Below the pieces are notes generated by a model. The model worked only from the letters and a program-made list of their open reading frames with translations. It was not told the origin of the DNA and searched no databases. Of a DNA stretch of 54,523 bases, positions 24,257 to 33,283 are shown in pieces. The DNA is taken from positions 1-54,523 of the forward strand of contig JAYQWG010000010.1 in the NCBI GenBank assembly GCA_038150225.1, read 5' to 3'. The position numbers and the translations under genes were made by a program. The stretch's first letter is position 1. Each line of letters begins with the position of its first letter. The DNA comes from Lucifugimonas sp038150225 (GTDB lineage: Bacteria > Chloroflexota > Dehalococcoidia > Lucifugimonadales > Lucifugimonadaceae).

Positions 24257-25087
24257 ATGACCGTATCCGAACGGTACGTCCACACCGGCAACATCGCTTT
24301 GAATGTTGCCGAGTGGACACAACCTTCCGCAGACGCGCCAGTAATGGTTCTGATTCACGGATACGGATCAAACCGTCACACCTGGGGGCGGGTAACCGAC
24401 AAGTTCTCGACCCAGTTTCACCTGTTCGCTATCGACCTCCGTGGCATGGGACGTTCTGGAAGATTCGGCAGGTACGCCAAACGTCAAACGTGGGCAGACG
24501 ACATCTCTGCCTGTATTCCGATGTTGACTGACAAGCCGGTTGTGTTGGTCGGGCATTCACTCGGCGGTTGGGTGACGGCTGCTGTTGCCTCACGCAATCC
24601 GGAACTGGTTTCACACGCCGTACTGGCAGAGCCGTATTCGGGAGCAAACTCAGAGGTGCGCAAACGGGAACGAATGCGATCCAATGATCACCGAGAAGCA
24701 CGCGCCAATCAGATCAGGAACGCCACCACTCCTGAAGACCTGATGCCATTCGTCTCGCAGGAATACGAAGGTGCTTCTGAAGATAGCTTGCGGCGAGTCG
24801 CAAGGATGTGGTTTGAGCTTGATCCGATCCTTGAATCAGGGCGAACAAACCCTCGTGAAGAACAAGAAACATTCAATGAAATGTTTTCTTCCATAAAGTG
24901 CCCAACAATCCTGATCCAGGGAGCCGCTGAAAAAGGCGGCATCATGTCGGATGAAGAAGCTCAGCGAGTTACGGACCTGATCCCAAACTGCAACCTGCTC
25001 AGCTGGCCGAAAGTGGGACATTCACCCCACATTGCCAGGAACCACGATTTCATCCGAGCGGTCAACAAACTGGTCGCGCAAAACTGA
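24257..25087 (+). CDS. Alpha/beta hydrolase, first of a tandem pair
   Basis: 276 residues of the alpha/beta-hydrolase fold. Oxyanion region LIHGYGSNRHTWG, DLRGMGRSGR, nucleophile elbow GHSLGGW (Ser) and C-terminal GHSPHIAR (His) give a complete triad with an acid in the region following TILIQGA. No signal peptide, so cytoplasmic. It lies 10 bases after sucD and 12 before a paralogue. The family spans esterases, C-C hydrolases and dehalogenases; the substrate cannot be read from the sequence. Confidence 0.85.
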   Translation: MTVSERYVHTGNIALNVAEWTQPSADAPVMVLIHGYGSNRHTWGRVTDKFSTQFHLFAIDLRGMGRSGRFGRYAKRQTWADDISACIPMLTDKPVVLVGHSLGGWVTAAVASRNPELVSHAVLAEPYSGANSEVRKRERMRSNDHREARANQIRNATTPEDLMPFVSQEYEGASEDSLRRVARMWFELDPILESGRTNPREEQETFNEMFSSIKCPTILIQGAAEKGGIMSDEEAQRVTDLIPNCNLLSWPKVGHSPHIARNHDFIRAVNKLVAQN

Positions 25088-25099
25088 TATCGTCCTGCC

Positions 25100-25933
25100 A
25101 TGACCGACTTCATTGAGAAACAGTTCGCCGGAACTGAGATAACCGTCAACTACGCCGAGGGGCCAGACAACGGACCTCCCCTTGTGTTCATTCACGGCCT
25201 TGGCGGGAGATGGGTCAACTGGCAACAGGTCATGACAGAGATGGTCGATTCATGGCACGTGTACGCAGTAGATCTACGTGGTCACGGCGATTCGGGCAGA
25301 GTCGCTGACAAGTATCAGTTCGATCACTACCCGGACGACGTAATTGAGTTTCTACGACAAGTAGTCGGTAATCCTGCGTTCCTTATGGGACATTCTCTTG
25401 GGGGAGTCACCGCTGTTGGTGTCGCGTCGCGCGTTCCTGATTCTGTTTTAGGGCTCGTTCTCGAAGACCCTCCGCTGTACATTCATGAGTGGTTCACTGA
25501 GTCAGATTTCGCACCGGTTTTCAAATCCATCCTCGATATTCGAAACAAGAATTTGAGCGTTCGAGAAACAGCAATCGAACTTCGCAAGCTTGATTCCAAG
25601 TCCTCTGACGAAGCTATCGAAATGCGGGCGGTATCGGTCAATAAGGCTGACCCAGGCATTTGGGAAGCTGCTCTCAATCGTTCTCTTCAGAGCAATTGGA
25701 ATCCTGATGAGCTACTACCAACAATTTCAGCTCCAACCTTGCTGATGCAGGCGAACCCTGATCGTGGTTCTGCCCTTCTTGATTCAGAAGCGACACGAGC
25801 AACCGATCTGATCCCCGGTGGTCGATACGTCAGGTGGGACGACAGCGGTCACGGGATGCACAACGAACACCCGGAACGTTTCGTGCAACTGGCCAGTGCG
25901 TTCCTCGGTCAGGTTAGGCGCAAGCTCAGTTAA
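25100..25933 (+). CDS. Alpha/beta hydrolase, second of a tandem pair
   Basis: 277 residues, similar in layout to the preceding hydrolase and likely a duplicate that has diverged: FIHGLGGRWVNWQ, DLRGHGDSGR, GHSLGGVTA (nucleophile Ser) and DDSGHGMHNEHP (catalytic His). It follows its neighbour by 12 bases. Its last 8 bases overlap the end of pgpA on the opposite strand. Substrate unknown; C-C bond hydrolases and esterases are the closest general pattern. Confidence 0.85.
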   Translation: MTDFIEKQFAGTEITVNYAEGPDNGPPLVFIHGLGGRWVNWQQVMTEMVDSWHVYAVDLRGHGDSGRVADKYQFDHYPDDVIEFLRQVVGNPAFLMGHSLGGVTAVGVASRVPDSVLGLVLEDPPLYIHEWFTESDFAPVFKSILDIRNKNLSVRETAIELRKLDSKSSDEAIEMRAVSVNKADPGIWEAALNRSLQSNWNPDELLPTISAPTLLMQANPDRGSALLDSEATRATDLIPGGRYVRWDDSGHGMHNEHPERFVQLASAFLGQVRRKLS

Positions 25934-26423
25934 AGAACGCTAATCGAACAGCGTTGAGTAGTATTGCTCCAATAATTCCGGCACCGATATCGTCGAGCAT
26001 AATTCCGACTCCACCCGGAAGGGCTTCCAACTTACGAACACCCAGTGGTTTCAATATGTCGAATGCTCGGAACACTAAAAACGCTGCGATTACCCAGGGG
26101 ATGGTCACTGGAATGAACAGCATTGTCAACCAAACACCAACCCACTCGTCGACGACGCCACGTTTTGGATCGTGGTCATCCTCGGAATCGATGTAGTCAG
26201 TCGCCCAAATACCCAACAAGGTCGTGATTAGTATCAAGGCAAAAAACCAAATCGAATCGCCTTTATCACCGAGTCCAAGTTCTACAAGAACCCAGTAAAA
26301 AACCAGCGCTGCCGCAGTACCAACCGTGGCAGGTGCCACGAACGGCCACTTACCTGAACCAAGACCGGTAGCAATCGTTTCGGCGAAGAATGAAACTGCA
26401 GAATTTTTTGTGTTGATCGACAT
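25926..26423 (-). CDS. pgpA: Phosphatidylglycerophosphatase A
   Basis: Dephosphorylates phosphatidylglycerol phosphate at the inner membrane, completing phosphatidylglycerol synthesis. Seen: GLGSGKWPFVAPATVGTAAA, the Asp/Glu-rich VVDEWVGVWLT, FRAFDILKPLGVRKLE and GGVGIMLDDIGAGI, with about four hydrophobic spans between them. 165 residues is standard. It lies nine bases after ppc and is probably the last gene of that transcript. Confidence 0.93.
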   Translation of the reverse strand: MSINTKNSAVSFFAETIATGLGSGKWPFVAPATVGTAAALVFYWVLVELGLGDKGDSIWFFALILITTLLGIWATDYIDSEDDHDPKRGVVDEWVGVWLTMLFIPVTIPWVIAAFLVFRAFDILKPLGVRKLEALPGGVGIMLDDIGAGIIGAILLNAVRLAFFN

Positions 26424-26432
26424 CTACGCGTT

Positions 26433-29204
26433 CTATCCGGTGTTTTTCAGCCCGGCTGCAACGCCGTTTATAGACAATAGTAGCGCTCGCTCTGTTTGTG
26501 GGTCGTCATCCTGGCTAGCTCGCTTTCGAGCCAGTAGTGACACTTGCAAATAGTTGAGCGGAGCAACGTAATACTCACGTACTGCCAGAGTACGCCTTAG
26601 GACCGGCTGGTGTTCCAGGAGTTCACTTTGACCGGTCACCTGTAGAACCTCGGCGACTGATCGTGCACGTTCATCACAAATACCGTCGTACAAGTGATGC
26701 AATTCGAGATCGACAAGAGCTTCAACGTATCGACCGGCGATGTCCATATTGGATTTCACAAGCGTCATTTCGACATTGGAAATGAACGTGCGGAAGAACG
26801 ACCAGTTCTCGTACATGTCGGCGAGGTGATCACCAAAACCGGCTTCTCTCGCTTCCGACAACGCAGTACCGACTCCGAAGTAACCGGGAACGATCTGGCG
26901 ACTCTGCATCCAACCGAAGACCCAGGGGATCGCTCGAAGGTCATCGATACTTCTTGAACCGTCTGCTGAAGCCCTTCGGGAAGGACGCGAGCCAATGTTC
27001 ATTCCTGCCAGTTCTTCGACCGGAGTTGAGTCCATGAAATAGTCGACGAATCCATTGGCCTCCACCAGTGATCGATATTTTTTGAACGCTCGCTCGGACA
27101 GCCAGTCCATCGTCTCAAACCAGCTATCGAGCTTTTCTGATGAGTGCAGTGGCTCTGCGTGGAGCAGAGATGCCTCAATTACCGCTGCTACGCTAAGTTC
27201 GAGATGATTTCGCGCTAACTCAGGCAGTCCGTATTTGTCGGAAATGACTTCGCCCTGCTCGGTGATCTTTATTCGACCATCCACGGTTGCAAACGGTTGC
27301 GCCATGATCGCGTCGTTAGTGGGTCCTCCACCTCGTCCGACAGTTCCACCACGACCGTGAAACAAGCGGATGGACACACCATGCTTTTCACCTACGGCAC
27401 GAAGTTCTCGTTGGGCTTTGTACAACTCCCACTGGGAGGTCATGATGCCGCCGTCTTTGTTCGAGTCGGAGTAGCCGAGCATCACTTCAACGACGCCGCC
27501 AGCACGGACGACCAGTGAGTGAACTTCAGGAATCGAGAGGAATCGATCCATCACTTCGTGGCAACGCTGTAGGTCTTCGATTTCCTCGAACAACGGAACG
27601 ACTGAGATCCTCGAAACACCGTTTTCGAGGTTGATCAAACCTGCTTCTTTGCACAAAACAAGGATGGTCAATAGGTCGTCGACATCCCGTGTCATTGCGA
27701 CGATCCAACTCTCAATTACGTTGGTGCCGTAACGGTCCTGCACTTCTTTGATCGTGCGAACAAGGTCAAGAATCTCGGTCGTTTCCGGGGAGTACTGAGC
27801 GCCAGGTGAAGATAAGACTCGCCTGCTACGCAACTCTTCGATCAGACATTTAGCACGTTCGTCGACTGAAAGAGATTCGAAGGAGTCAATATCGTCAGAA
27901 ACCCGGTCGACCAACTCGTTGATCGCACCACCCGTGACTTCGGCGTGTTGCCGCACGTCCATAGTTGCGAGCGTCAAACCGAAGGCAGAAATACGCTGCA
28001 TCAATCGGCGTAGTTCGCCTTCAGCAGATGCTCCTCCCTGGTTTTGTTGCAGGGAATCGAGCATTAACTGCAAATCACCAAGCAGTGATTGAACATCGGA
28101 ATAGGTTTCCGATTCATCGCGCTGAGAAATTGAACCAACATCACCGTTTATCAGTCGCTGATAGATGTACGCACATTTGAGCCTGTACGGCTCCTCTTCA
28201 TCGATCTGCCTGAACTCTTCCCAAACAGCGGGCAAAGCAGCGCGATCAAATTCTAGCGATTCAGCGAGTTCAGTCGAAATTTCAACGATACGAGTGGACT
28301 GGCTCAGGGTACGCGCCAGAGCTGAAATAGCTGGTGCGAATATCTTGAGAGCACGGCGATGTTGCAGATCAAGAATCTGGCTCGTGAGTTGATGTGTGAC
28401 GTTTGGATTCCCGTCTCGATCACCTCCAACCCAGGTTCCAAATTTCAGCGACGACTTCTTAGGTGACCGTGCAATATCAAACTTGGCAAGTTGATCGTCT
28501 AACGCTTCCTCAACGTCAGAAATCGCGAAACGGAAGATGTCTTCCATGTAGTAGACGATATTGCGAGCTTCATCGACAGGTTTTGGTCGATCGTGGCGCA
28601 GTTCGTCGGTTTGGAGAATCTCTTCGATGACTTCTTCGAGTCGACGGTCCAAACGTTTTATTTCTGATTCAAGTAGACGCGGGTTTTGACGACGAGCAAG
28701 GTTTTCACCAATTCTCGCCAATTTTTCAAGAATTGATCGTCGTGCAGCTTCAGTCGGATGCGCCGTGTAAACGGGGCGAACTTCAAGACGGTCGATCAGT
28801 TTTTCGATCGACTCCTTGGAAACTCCTGCTTCCTTGATCCGATCAAATGATTCTTCTAGCCACTCACGCCTTGATCCCGCCTCACCTCGGAACTCGATAC
28901 GGTGATGCTGTTCAGCGACGTTCGCAATGTGAAAGTAACTGGTGAAGGCTCGGACAACTCGAATCACGTACCAAAGCGAAGATTGGTCAAGCCGCTCGAA
29001 CAGCTCTTCCCGAAGTTTCTCGTTATTGCCGGATTGAAGTTCTCGGGTTGACGCTCGAACGTACTCAACTAGTTCATAGAGCTCTTCACCCCATAGACCT
29101 CGCAGCGTCTCTCCGAGCATTTCAGTCATCCGCCGAATATCTGCCCTGAGAGCAGAATCGTCAGAATCTAATGGCAGATCGTGAGAGTGTTCGATAGTCG
29201 TCAT
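26433..29204 (-). CDS. ppc: Phosphoenolpyruvate carboxylase
   Basis: Anaplerotic carboxylation of PEP to oxaloacetate. All catalytic signatures are present: VYTAHPTEAARRSI (catalytic His), GGDRDGNPNVT, GYSDSNKDGG, FHGRGGTVGRGGGP and the C-terminal NTG. 923 residues, full length. ATG at 29204, 12 bases after the stop of a hydroxypyruvate-isomerase-like gene; pgpA follows after nine bases. With sucCD nearby this supports an operating TCA cycle fed from C3 units. Confidence 0.97.
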   Translation of the reverse strand: MTTIEHSHDLPLDSDDSALRADIRRMTEMLGETLRGLWGEELYELVEYVRASTRELQSGNNEKLREELFERLDQSSLWYVIRVVRAFTSYFHIANVAEQHHRIEFRGEAGSRREWLEESFDRIKEAGVSKESIEKLIDRLEVRPVYTAHPTEAARRSILEKLARIGENLARRQNPRLLESEIKRLDRRLEEVIEEILQTDELRHDRPKPVDEARNIVYYMEDIFRFAISDVEEALDDQLAKFDIARSPKKSSLKFGTWVGGDRDGNPNVTHQLTSQILDLQHRRALKIFAPAISALARTLSQSTRIVEISTELAESLEFDRAALPAVWEEFRQIDEEEPYRLKCAYIYQRLINGDVGSISQRDESETYSDVQSLLGDLQLMLDSLQQNQGGASAEGELRRLMQRISAFGLTLATMDVRQHAEVTGGAINELVDRVSDDIDSFESLSVDERAKCLIEELRSRRVLSSPGAQYSPETTEILDLVRTIKEVQDRYGTNVIESWIVAMTRDVDDLLTILVLCKEAGLINLENGVSRISVVPLFEEIEDLQRCHEVMDRFLSIPEVHSLVVRAGGVVEVMLGYSDSNKDGGIMTSQWELYKAQRELRAVGEKHGVSIRLFHGRGGTVGRGGGPTNDAIMAQPFATVDGRIKITEQGEVISDKYGLPELARNHLELSVAAVIEASLLHAEPLHSSEKLDSWFETMDWLSERAFKKYRSLVEANGFVDYFMDSTPVEELAGMNIGSRPSRRASADGSRSIDDLRAIPWVFGWMQSRQIVPGYFGVGTALSEAREAGFGDHLADMYENWSFFRTFISNVEMTLVKSNMDIAGRYVEALVDLELHHLYDGICDERARSVAEVLQVTGQSELLEHQPVLRRTLAVREYYVAPLNYLQVSLLARKRASQDDDPQTERALLLSINGVAAGLKNTG

Positions 29205-29216
29205 AACGCCCGTGAA

Positions 29217-29990
29217 TTACATCCAGTTCTTCGCCCAGCCCAGGGTCTCAACGGTGCCATTGCTCGGCCCGTACTCACACCCCACCCAGCCATCATATCC
29301 AATTTCATCCAACCATCCGAGAATGTGATCGTAATTAATTTCGCCTGTGCCAGGTTCGTGACGACCCGGGTTATCGGCGATCTGGATGTGCTTTATGTGA
29401 GGTAGTAATTTCTCGACTGTTAGCGTTAGCTCGCCTTCCATGATCTGCATGTGGTAGAAGTCGTAAAGCAACGCCAGATTTGGATGATTCGCCTCTTTGA
29501 TGATTTCGATTCCTCCAGCAGACGTGTTGACGAAGAACCCGGGCTGATCTCGCGTGTTGATCGGTTCAAGAAGCGCGACAACGCCCACTTTGCGGAGTTC
29601 CTCAGCTGCGTGTCTAACATTGTGGATCAGGGTTTCACGGGCAGCTTCTGGATCAAGATCGTCGATCGGTCCACACCCGATATTGACCCCGATGCAACCA
29701 AGCCCAGACGCGTACTCCGCTGCCAGTGCTGTTCTCTCGGCGTAAAGGTCAATCCGATCAGGATTGATCGCAATGTTGTTCTTTCCCGAATCAGGATCAG
29801 CTACAGGAGAATTGATAATCACGTGCTTGAGATCGTTATTCTCAAGACGCTCGACTATCTGGTCAATATCCAAAGAATACGGTGCTTGAAGTTCAACACC
29901 TTTGAATCCCGCATCGGCCGCAGCGTCATACCGATCGATCAGGTCGTGTTCGTTGAACATCCATTGTAGGTTTGCTTCAAGCCTAGGCAT
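29217..29990 (-). CDS. Hydroxypyruvate isomerase-like TIM-barrel protein (copy 1)
   Basis: 257-residue xylose-isomerase-type TIM barrel of the Hyi/OtnI group. The metal-site residues appear in order: Glu in LLEPINTRD, Asp in YDFYHMQIMEGE, His in HIQIADNPGRHEPGTGEI and Glu in GWVGCEYGP. Hyi interconverts hydroxypyruvate and tartronate semialdehyde; OtnI acts on 2-oxo-tetronates. Upstream is a paralogue sharing QIMEG, ADNPGRHEPGTGE and YDGWVGCEY. GGAG precedes the ATG. Glyoxylate/serine-type or sugar-acid catabolism is the likely setting. Confidence 0.85.
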   Translation of the reverse strand: MPRLEANLQWMFNEHDLIDRYDAAADAGFKGVELQAPYSLDIDQIVERLENNDLKHVIINSPVADPDSGKNNIAINPDRIDLYAERTALAAEYASGLGCIGVNIGCGPIDDLDPEAARETLIHNVRHAAEELRKVGVVALLEPINTRDQPGFFVNTSAGGIEIIKEANHPNLALLYDFYHMQIMEGELTLTVEKLLPHIKHIQIADNPGRHEPGTGEINYDHILGWLDEIGYDGWVGCEYGPSNGTVETLGWAKNWM

Positions 29991-30020
29991 TTTTGCTCCG
30001 GAAACTGCGTGTAACTAACT

Positions 30021-30047
30021 GCACCTCATCCATTCCGAACGAGGTGC
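30021..30047 (-). other. Hairpin between the two hydroxypyruvate-isomerase-like genes
   Basis: Seven-base arms GCACCTC and GAGGTGC enclose 13 bases in the 72-base gap between the paralogues. It might reduce read-through or stabilise a processed end; no T run follows on the minus strand. Confidence 0.3.
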
Positions 30048-30062
30048 TTTCGTCGTTGTGGA

Positions 30063-30839
30063 CTAGAGGTACTTGGCCGCCCAGCCGAGACCAGCATTCG
30101 TGTCACCGGCAGGGGCATATTCACACCCGACCCAACCGTCGTATCCGGTCGAGTCGATGTGGGGCAAAATCACGTCGTAGTTCAACTCACCTGTACCTGG
30201 CTCGTGTCGACCAGGGTTGTCGGCAAGCTGGAAGTGTCCAATCGCATCCATATTGGCGTCGATGGTTCTTAGGACGTCGCCCTCCATGATCTGCATGTGG
30301 TAAATGTCGTACTGAACTTTCACCTGGTCTGATCCTGCCGCTTCAACAAGTGACCGACTTTGAGAGGTTCGGAAGACGCAGTACCCGGGAATGTCGATAG
30401 TGTTGATTGCCTCAAGCAAGACCGTGATGTTCGTGCCCTTTGCCGCATCGGCAGCAAACTTCAGGTTGTTGACGAGGGTTTCCTGGATCTGGGCTCCTGT
30501 GACCGAAGAGTCAGCTTTTCCTGCAAGGACAGTCAGTCGTTCACATCCGAGCGTTTTAGCGTATTCAAGAGCTGTCCCCACGCCGTCTTGAAACTCACCC
30601 TCACGACCCGGGAGTGCAGCGATACCACGCTCACCACCTGCGAAGTCACCGGCAGGAAAATCGAAGAGGACCTGTGTAAGTCCGTGTGCATCGAGCTTTT
30701 CTTTAATCTGATCCGCCGGGAAGTCGTACGGGAACAGATACTCGACACCTTTGAATCCGGCTTTTGCGGCAGCTTCGAATCTGTCCAAGAAATCAACTTC
30801 AGTGAACATCATCGATAGATTCGCGGCGAGCTTTGTCAT
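30063..30839 (-). CDS. Hydroxypyruvate isomerase-like TIM-barrel protein (copy 2)
   Basis: 258 residues, clearly paralogous to the gene just downstream. LLEAINTIDIPGY, YDIYHMQIMEGD, FQLADNPGRHEPGTGEL and GWVGCEYAP give the same metal-site set. The first halves differ markedly, which suggests different substrates. It lies 122 bases after an SDR gene and 72 before its paralogue. One copy may act as hydroxypyruvate isomerase and the other on a C4 oxo-acid; this is inference. Confidence 0.85.
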   Translation of the reverse strand: MTKLAANLSMMFTEVDFLDRFEAAAKAGFKGVEYLFPYDFPADQIKEKLDAHGLTQVLFDFPAGDFAGGERGIAALPGREGEFQDGVGTALEYAKTLGCERLTVLAGKADSSVTGAQIQETLVNNLKFAADAAKGTNITVLLEAINTIDIPGYCVFRTSQSRSLVEAAGSDQVKVQYDIYHMQIMEGDVLRTIDANMDAIGHFQLADNPGRHEPGTGELNYDVILPHIDSTGYDGWVGCEYAPAGDTNAGLGWAAKYL

Positions 30840-30961
30840 GGGAGTACCTGTCTTTCCGGTTCAGATGGCGCATCTTTGATCGGCGACGCGCGACATATTC
30901 AATCTCTGCTGGAGAGATGATACGAAATGAACGGCACGTTATCTGCTCGAACGGGTATTCG

Positions 30962-31762
30962 TCAGTAGTAGATAGCGGTTCCCACTCCACCGCCTGCGGC
31001 AATTCCATCACCATTGATAGCAATGGATCGCGGTGATGCGAGCATCGCCACGACGTATGCGATATCTGACGAGTCGATAAAGGTTCGCGAGGAATTGCCT
31101 GCCGCCATTTGTGCTTCGATTTCAGATTCTGAAATACCAGACGATTCTGCTCGTGCGGCAATCACACCTGGTGTCGCTTCTGTGCGAGTCAAACCCGGGT
31201 GAATAACGGTGACATTGATCCCGTGTGGTCCAAGTTCATCGGCGAGGTTCTTAGTCATTGCTGTCACTGCAACATTTCGCATTGAACCAACGACGGTTCC
31301 AGATGTTCTTGAAGCCAGTCCAGAAATATTGATGATCCTGCCCCAACCTTGTTCGACCATCACAGGTGCAACTTCCCTAGCACAACGCAGGTAGCCCATC
31401 ACCTTCACGTTCATATGGTCATTGAATTCTTCGGTAGTGACTCCGGATAGTGTAGGTACCGTGCTTTGTCCACCGGGCCGAGCCGCGCAGTTAACAAGAA
31501 TGTCGATACCACCAAGTAGGTGTTTCGACTCTGCAATTAACTTGCCGACACTCTCGTCGGAGCCTGTATCAACCGACACTGAATGAACCGTCGAATCCGT
31601 CTCGTTGGCGAGTTCCACCGCCGTCGCTTCTAGTGCATCTATGCCTCGAGCCGCGACAACGACATCGACACCTTCAGATGCTAGCTCTCGAGCAATGGCT
31701 TTTCCGATACCTCTACTTCCACCGGTGACAATCGCCCGCTTGCCTGTCAGTTTGAGATCCAT
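30962..31762 (-). CDS. SDR-family protein lacking the catalytic Tyr/Lys
   Basis: 266 residues with a normal NAD(P)-binding front: VTGGSRGIGKAIA (11-23), NCAARPGG, and the Ser strand RIINISGLAS (Ser147). Where classical SDRs carry YxxxK about 13 residues further on, this protein reads TVVGSMRNVAVTAMTK, with neither the Tyr nor the Lys. The C-terminal PGLTRTEA loop is normal. It may be an atypical reductase using other residues or a non-catalytic binding protein. ATG start 12 bases after the amidase stop, so the two are co-transcribed. Confidence 0.8.
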   Translation of the reverse strand: MDLKLTGKRAIVTGGSRGIGKAIARELASEGVDVVVAARGIDALEATAVELANETDSTVHSVSVDTGSDESVGKLIAESKHLLGGIDILVNCAARPGGQSTVPTLSGVTTEEFNDHMNVKVMGYLRCAREVAPVMVEQGWGRIINISGLASRTSGTVVGSMRNVAVTAMTKNLADELGPHGINVTVIHPGLTRTEATPGVIAARAESSGISESEIEAQMAAGNSSRTFIDSSDIAYVVAMLASPRSIAINGDGIAAGGGVGTAIYY

Positions 31763-31774
31763 CTCCTAACTCCC

Positions 31775-33199
31775 CTATTCGACGACCGCTGGACGCTTCT
31801 TCCAGTAATTCGTTTCCGTTTCAAATGCTGAAGCAATTTGCAGAAGGTGGAACTCACTTTTCGGTCGTCCCACAATTTGGAGCCCGACTGGCAACCCATC
31901 ATTGGTAAATCCGGCTGGAACCGATATTGCAGGTAGTCCGGTAACTGAAATGGTGTAGCACGGCCACATCCAGTCGAGATAAGTCTCGAATTCAATCCCG
32001 TTAAACGACGTTGGATACTCCTGCTTGTTCGAGAACGGTGGAACTGAAGTTACGGGCAGCATCAAAAATTCGTATGTTGAAAAGAATTCCGTGAGTTGCT
32101 CCCACAGTCGAGTGCGTAGTTGCTCTGCGTGCGCAACATCAATTGCCGAAAGCTTCATACCATGTTCAGCGTTCCAAACAACGGTTTCTTTTAATTGACT
32201 CCGATTGTTCTGAAGATGTTTTTCATGCTTGATAGCAAAGCTGTAAGCGCGAAGAGTTTGAAAAATTTCGTCGGTTGTAGAGAGATCAGGTTCGGTCTCA
32301 TCGATCTCACAGCCGAGGTTAGCGAATACGCTTTTTACCTCTTCAGTCACTCGGCTGTTTTCTACGTCAATTGGTCGCCCTCCGAGATTCTTGCTCCATG
32401 CCACCCGGGTGCCGTTGAAATCGCGTTCCAGCTTTTTTGTAAACGCTGAGCCATCTTCATCGATCGACAACGGTGAACGGGAATCGTGCCCTGCCATGAC
32501 TGCAAGCTGCATTGCAACATCAGCCACAGTGCGCCCCATCGGACCGTCAGTAGACAGATTTGACCATCCGAGATCACCACCAACCGCTGGAACTCTGCCG
32601 GGCGCAGGCCGTATGCCAACCACATTCGACCACGCAGCCGGATTCCTAAGCGATCCACCGAGATCTGAACCTGTCGCGATTGGAACCATCCCGCAAGCAA
32701 GAGCAACACCAGCTCCACCAGAGCTTCCGCCGCAGGTCTTGGTCACGTCATACGGATTCTTAGTCGTTCCGAACACGGCATTGAAGGTTTGTGATCCAGC
32801 ACCGAACTCTGGAGTATTGGATTTGCCCACAACTATTGCGCCGGCGCTCTTGACCCGTTCAACAATCAGGGCATCGAAGTCTGGCACGTTGTTGGCGTAG
32901 ATCGGAGAACCTTGCGTCGTGAGGATTCCGGCGGTGTTCTGAAGATCTTTGATCGCAATTGGAAGACCGTGTAACGGTGGAAGTTCTGCACCTGATGCCT
33001 GCTTCTCGTCTGCTTGCGCGGCCTGCTCAATCGCCGACTCAGCAACCATTGTCACCATTGCGTTAACTGAAGGATCCACTCGTTCGATTTGATCTAGATG
33101 AGCCTGCACGAGGTCACGTGATGAAATCTGCCCTGATCGAATCATCTGAGCTTGTTCGACAGCAGGCGTGAAAACGAGATCGTTCGAGTTTTCAGTCAA
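31775..33199 (-). CDS. Amidase-signature enzyme
   Basis: 474 residues of the amidase-signature family, with the Ser-cisSer-Lys triad intact: Lys84 in LPIAIKDL, Ser159 in CGGSSGGAG and Ser183 in GSDLGGSLRNPA; the spacing matches GatA. It is shorter than some GatA but usual for amide hydrolases. No gatB or gatC is next to it; the neighbour is an SDR, so a catabolic amidase is more likely than tRNA amidation. The start is TTG with AGGA seven bases upstream. First gene of a minus-strand run through the SDR and isomerases. Confidence 0.85.
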   Translation of the reverse strand: MTENSNDLVFTPAVEQAQMIRSGQISSRDLVQAHLDQIERVDPSVNAMVTMVAESAIEQAAQADEKQASGAELPPLHGLPIAIKDLQNTAGILTTQGSPIYANNVPDFDALIVERVKSAGAIVVGKSNTPEFGAGSQTFNAVFGTTKNPYDVTKTCGGSSGGAGVALACGMVPIATGSDLGGSLRNPAAWSNVVGIRPAPGRVPAVGGDLGWSNLSTDGPMGRTVADVAMQLAVMAGHDSRSPLSIDEDGSAFTKKLERDFNGTRVAWSKNLGGRPIDVENSRVTEEVKSVFANLGCEIDETEPDLSTTDEIFQTLRAYSFAIKHEKHLQNNRSQLKETVVWNAEHGMKLSAIDVAHAEQLRTRLWEQLTEFFSTYEFLMLPVTSVPPFSNKQEYPTSFNGIEFETYLDWMWPCYTISVTGLPAISVPAGFTNDGLPVGLQIVGRPKSEFHLLQIASAFETETNYWKKRPAVVE

Positions 33200-33225
33200 T
33201 ATTCGATCCTTAGAAACAGGGGTTA

Positions 33226-33258
33226 AACAAAAAGACCCTCAACTTCGCGCTGAGGGTC
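33226..33258 (-). terminator. Rho-independent terminator of the moeB-cysM unit
   Basis: On the minus strand, an eight-base stem GACCCTCA / TGAGGGTC (33234-33241, 33251-33258) with a nine-base loop is followed by TTTTTGTTT. It lies 25 bases past the cysM stop and just before the amidase start. Confidence 0.9.
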
Positions 33259-33283
33259 GTGATAGTAACTCGAAACTAACGGC

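Noticed and set aside
29451..29969. 172-codon plus-strand frame
   Set aside because: Antisense to a clear hydroxypyruvate-isomerase-like gene; no motif or ribosome site.
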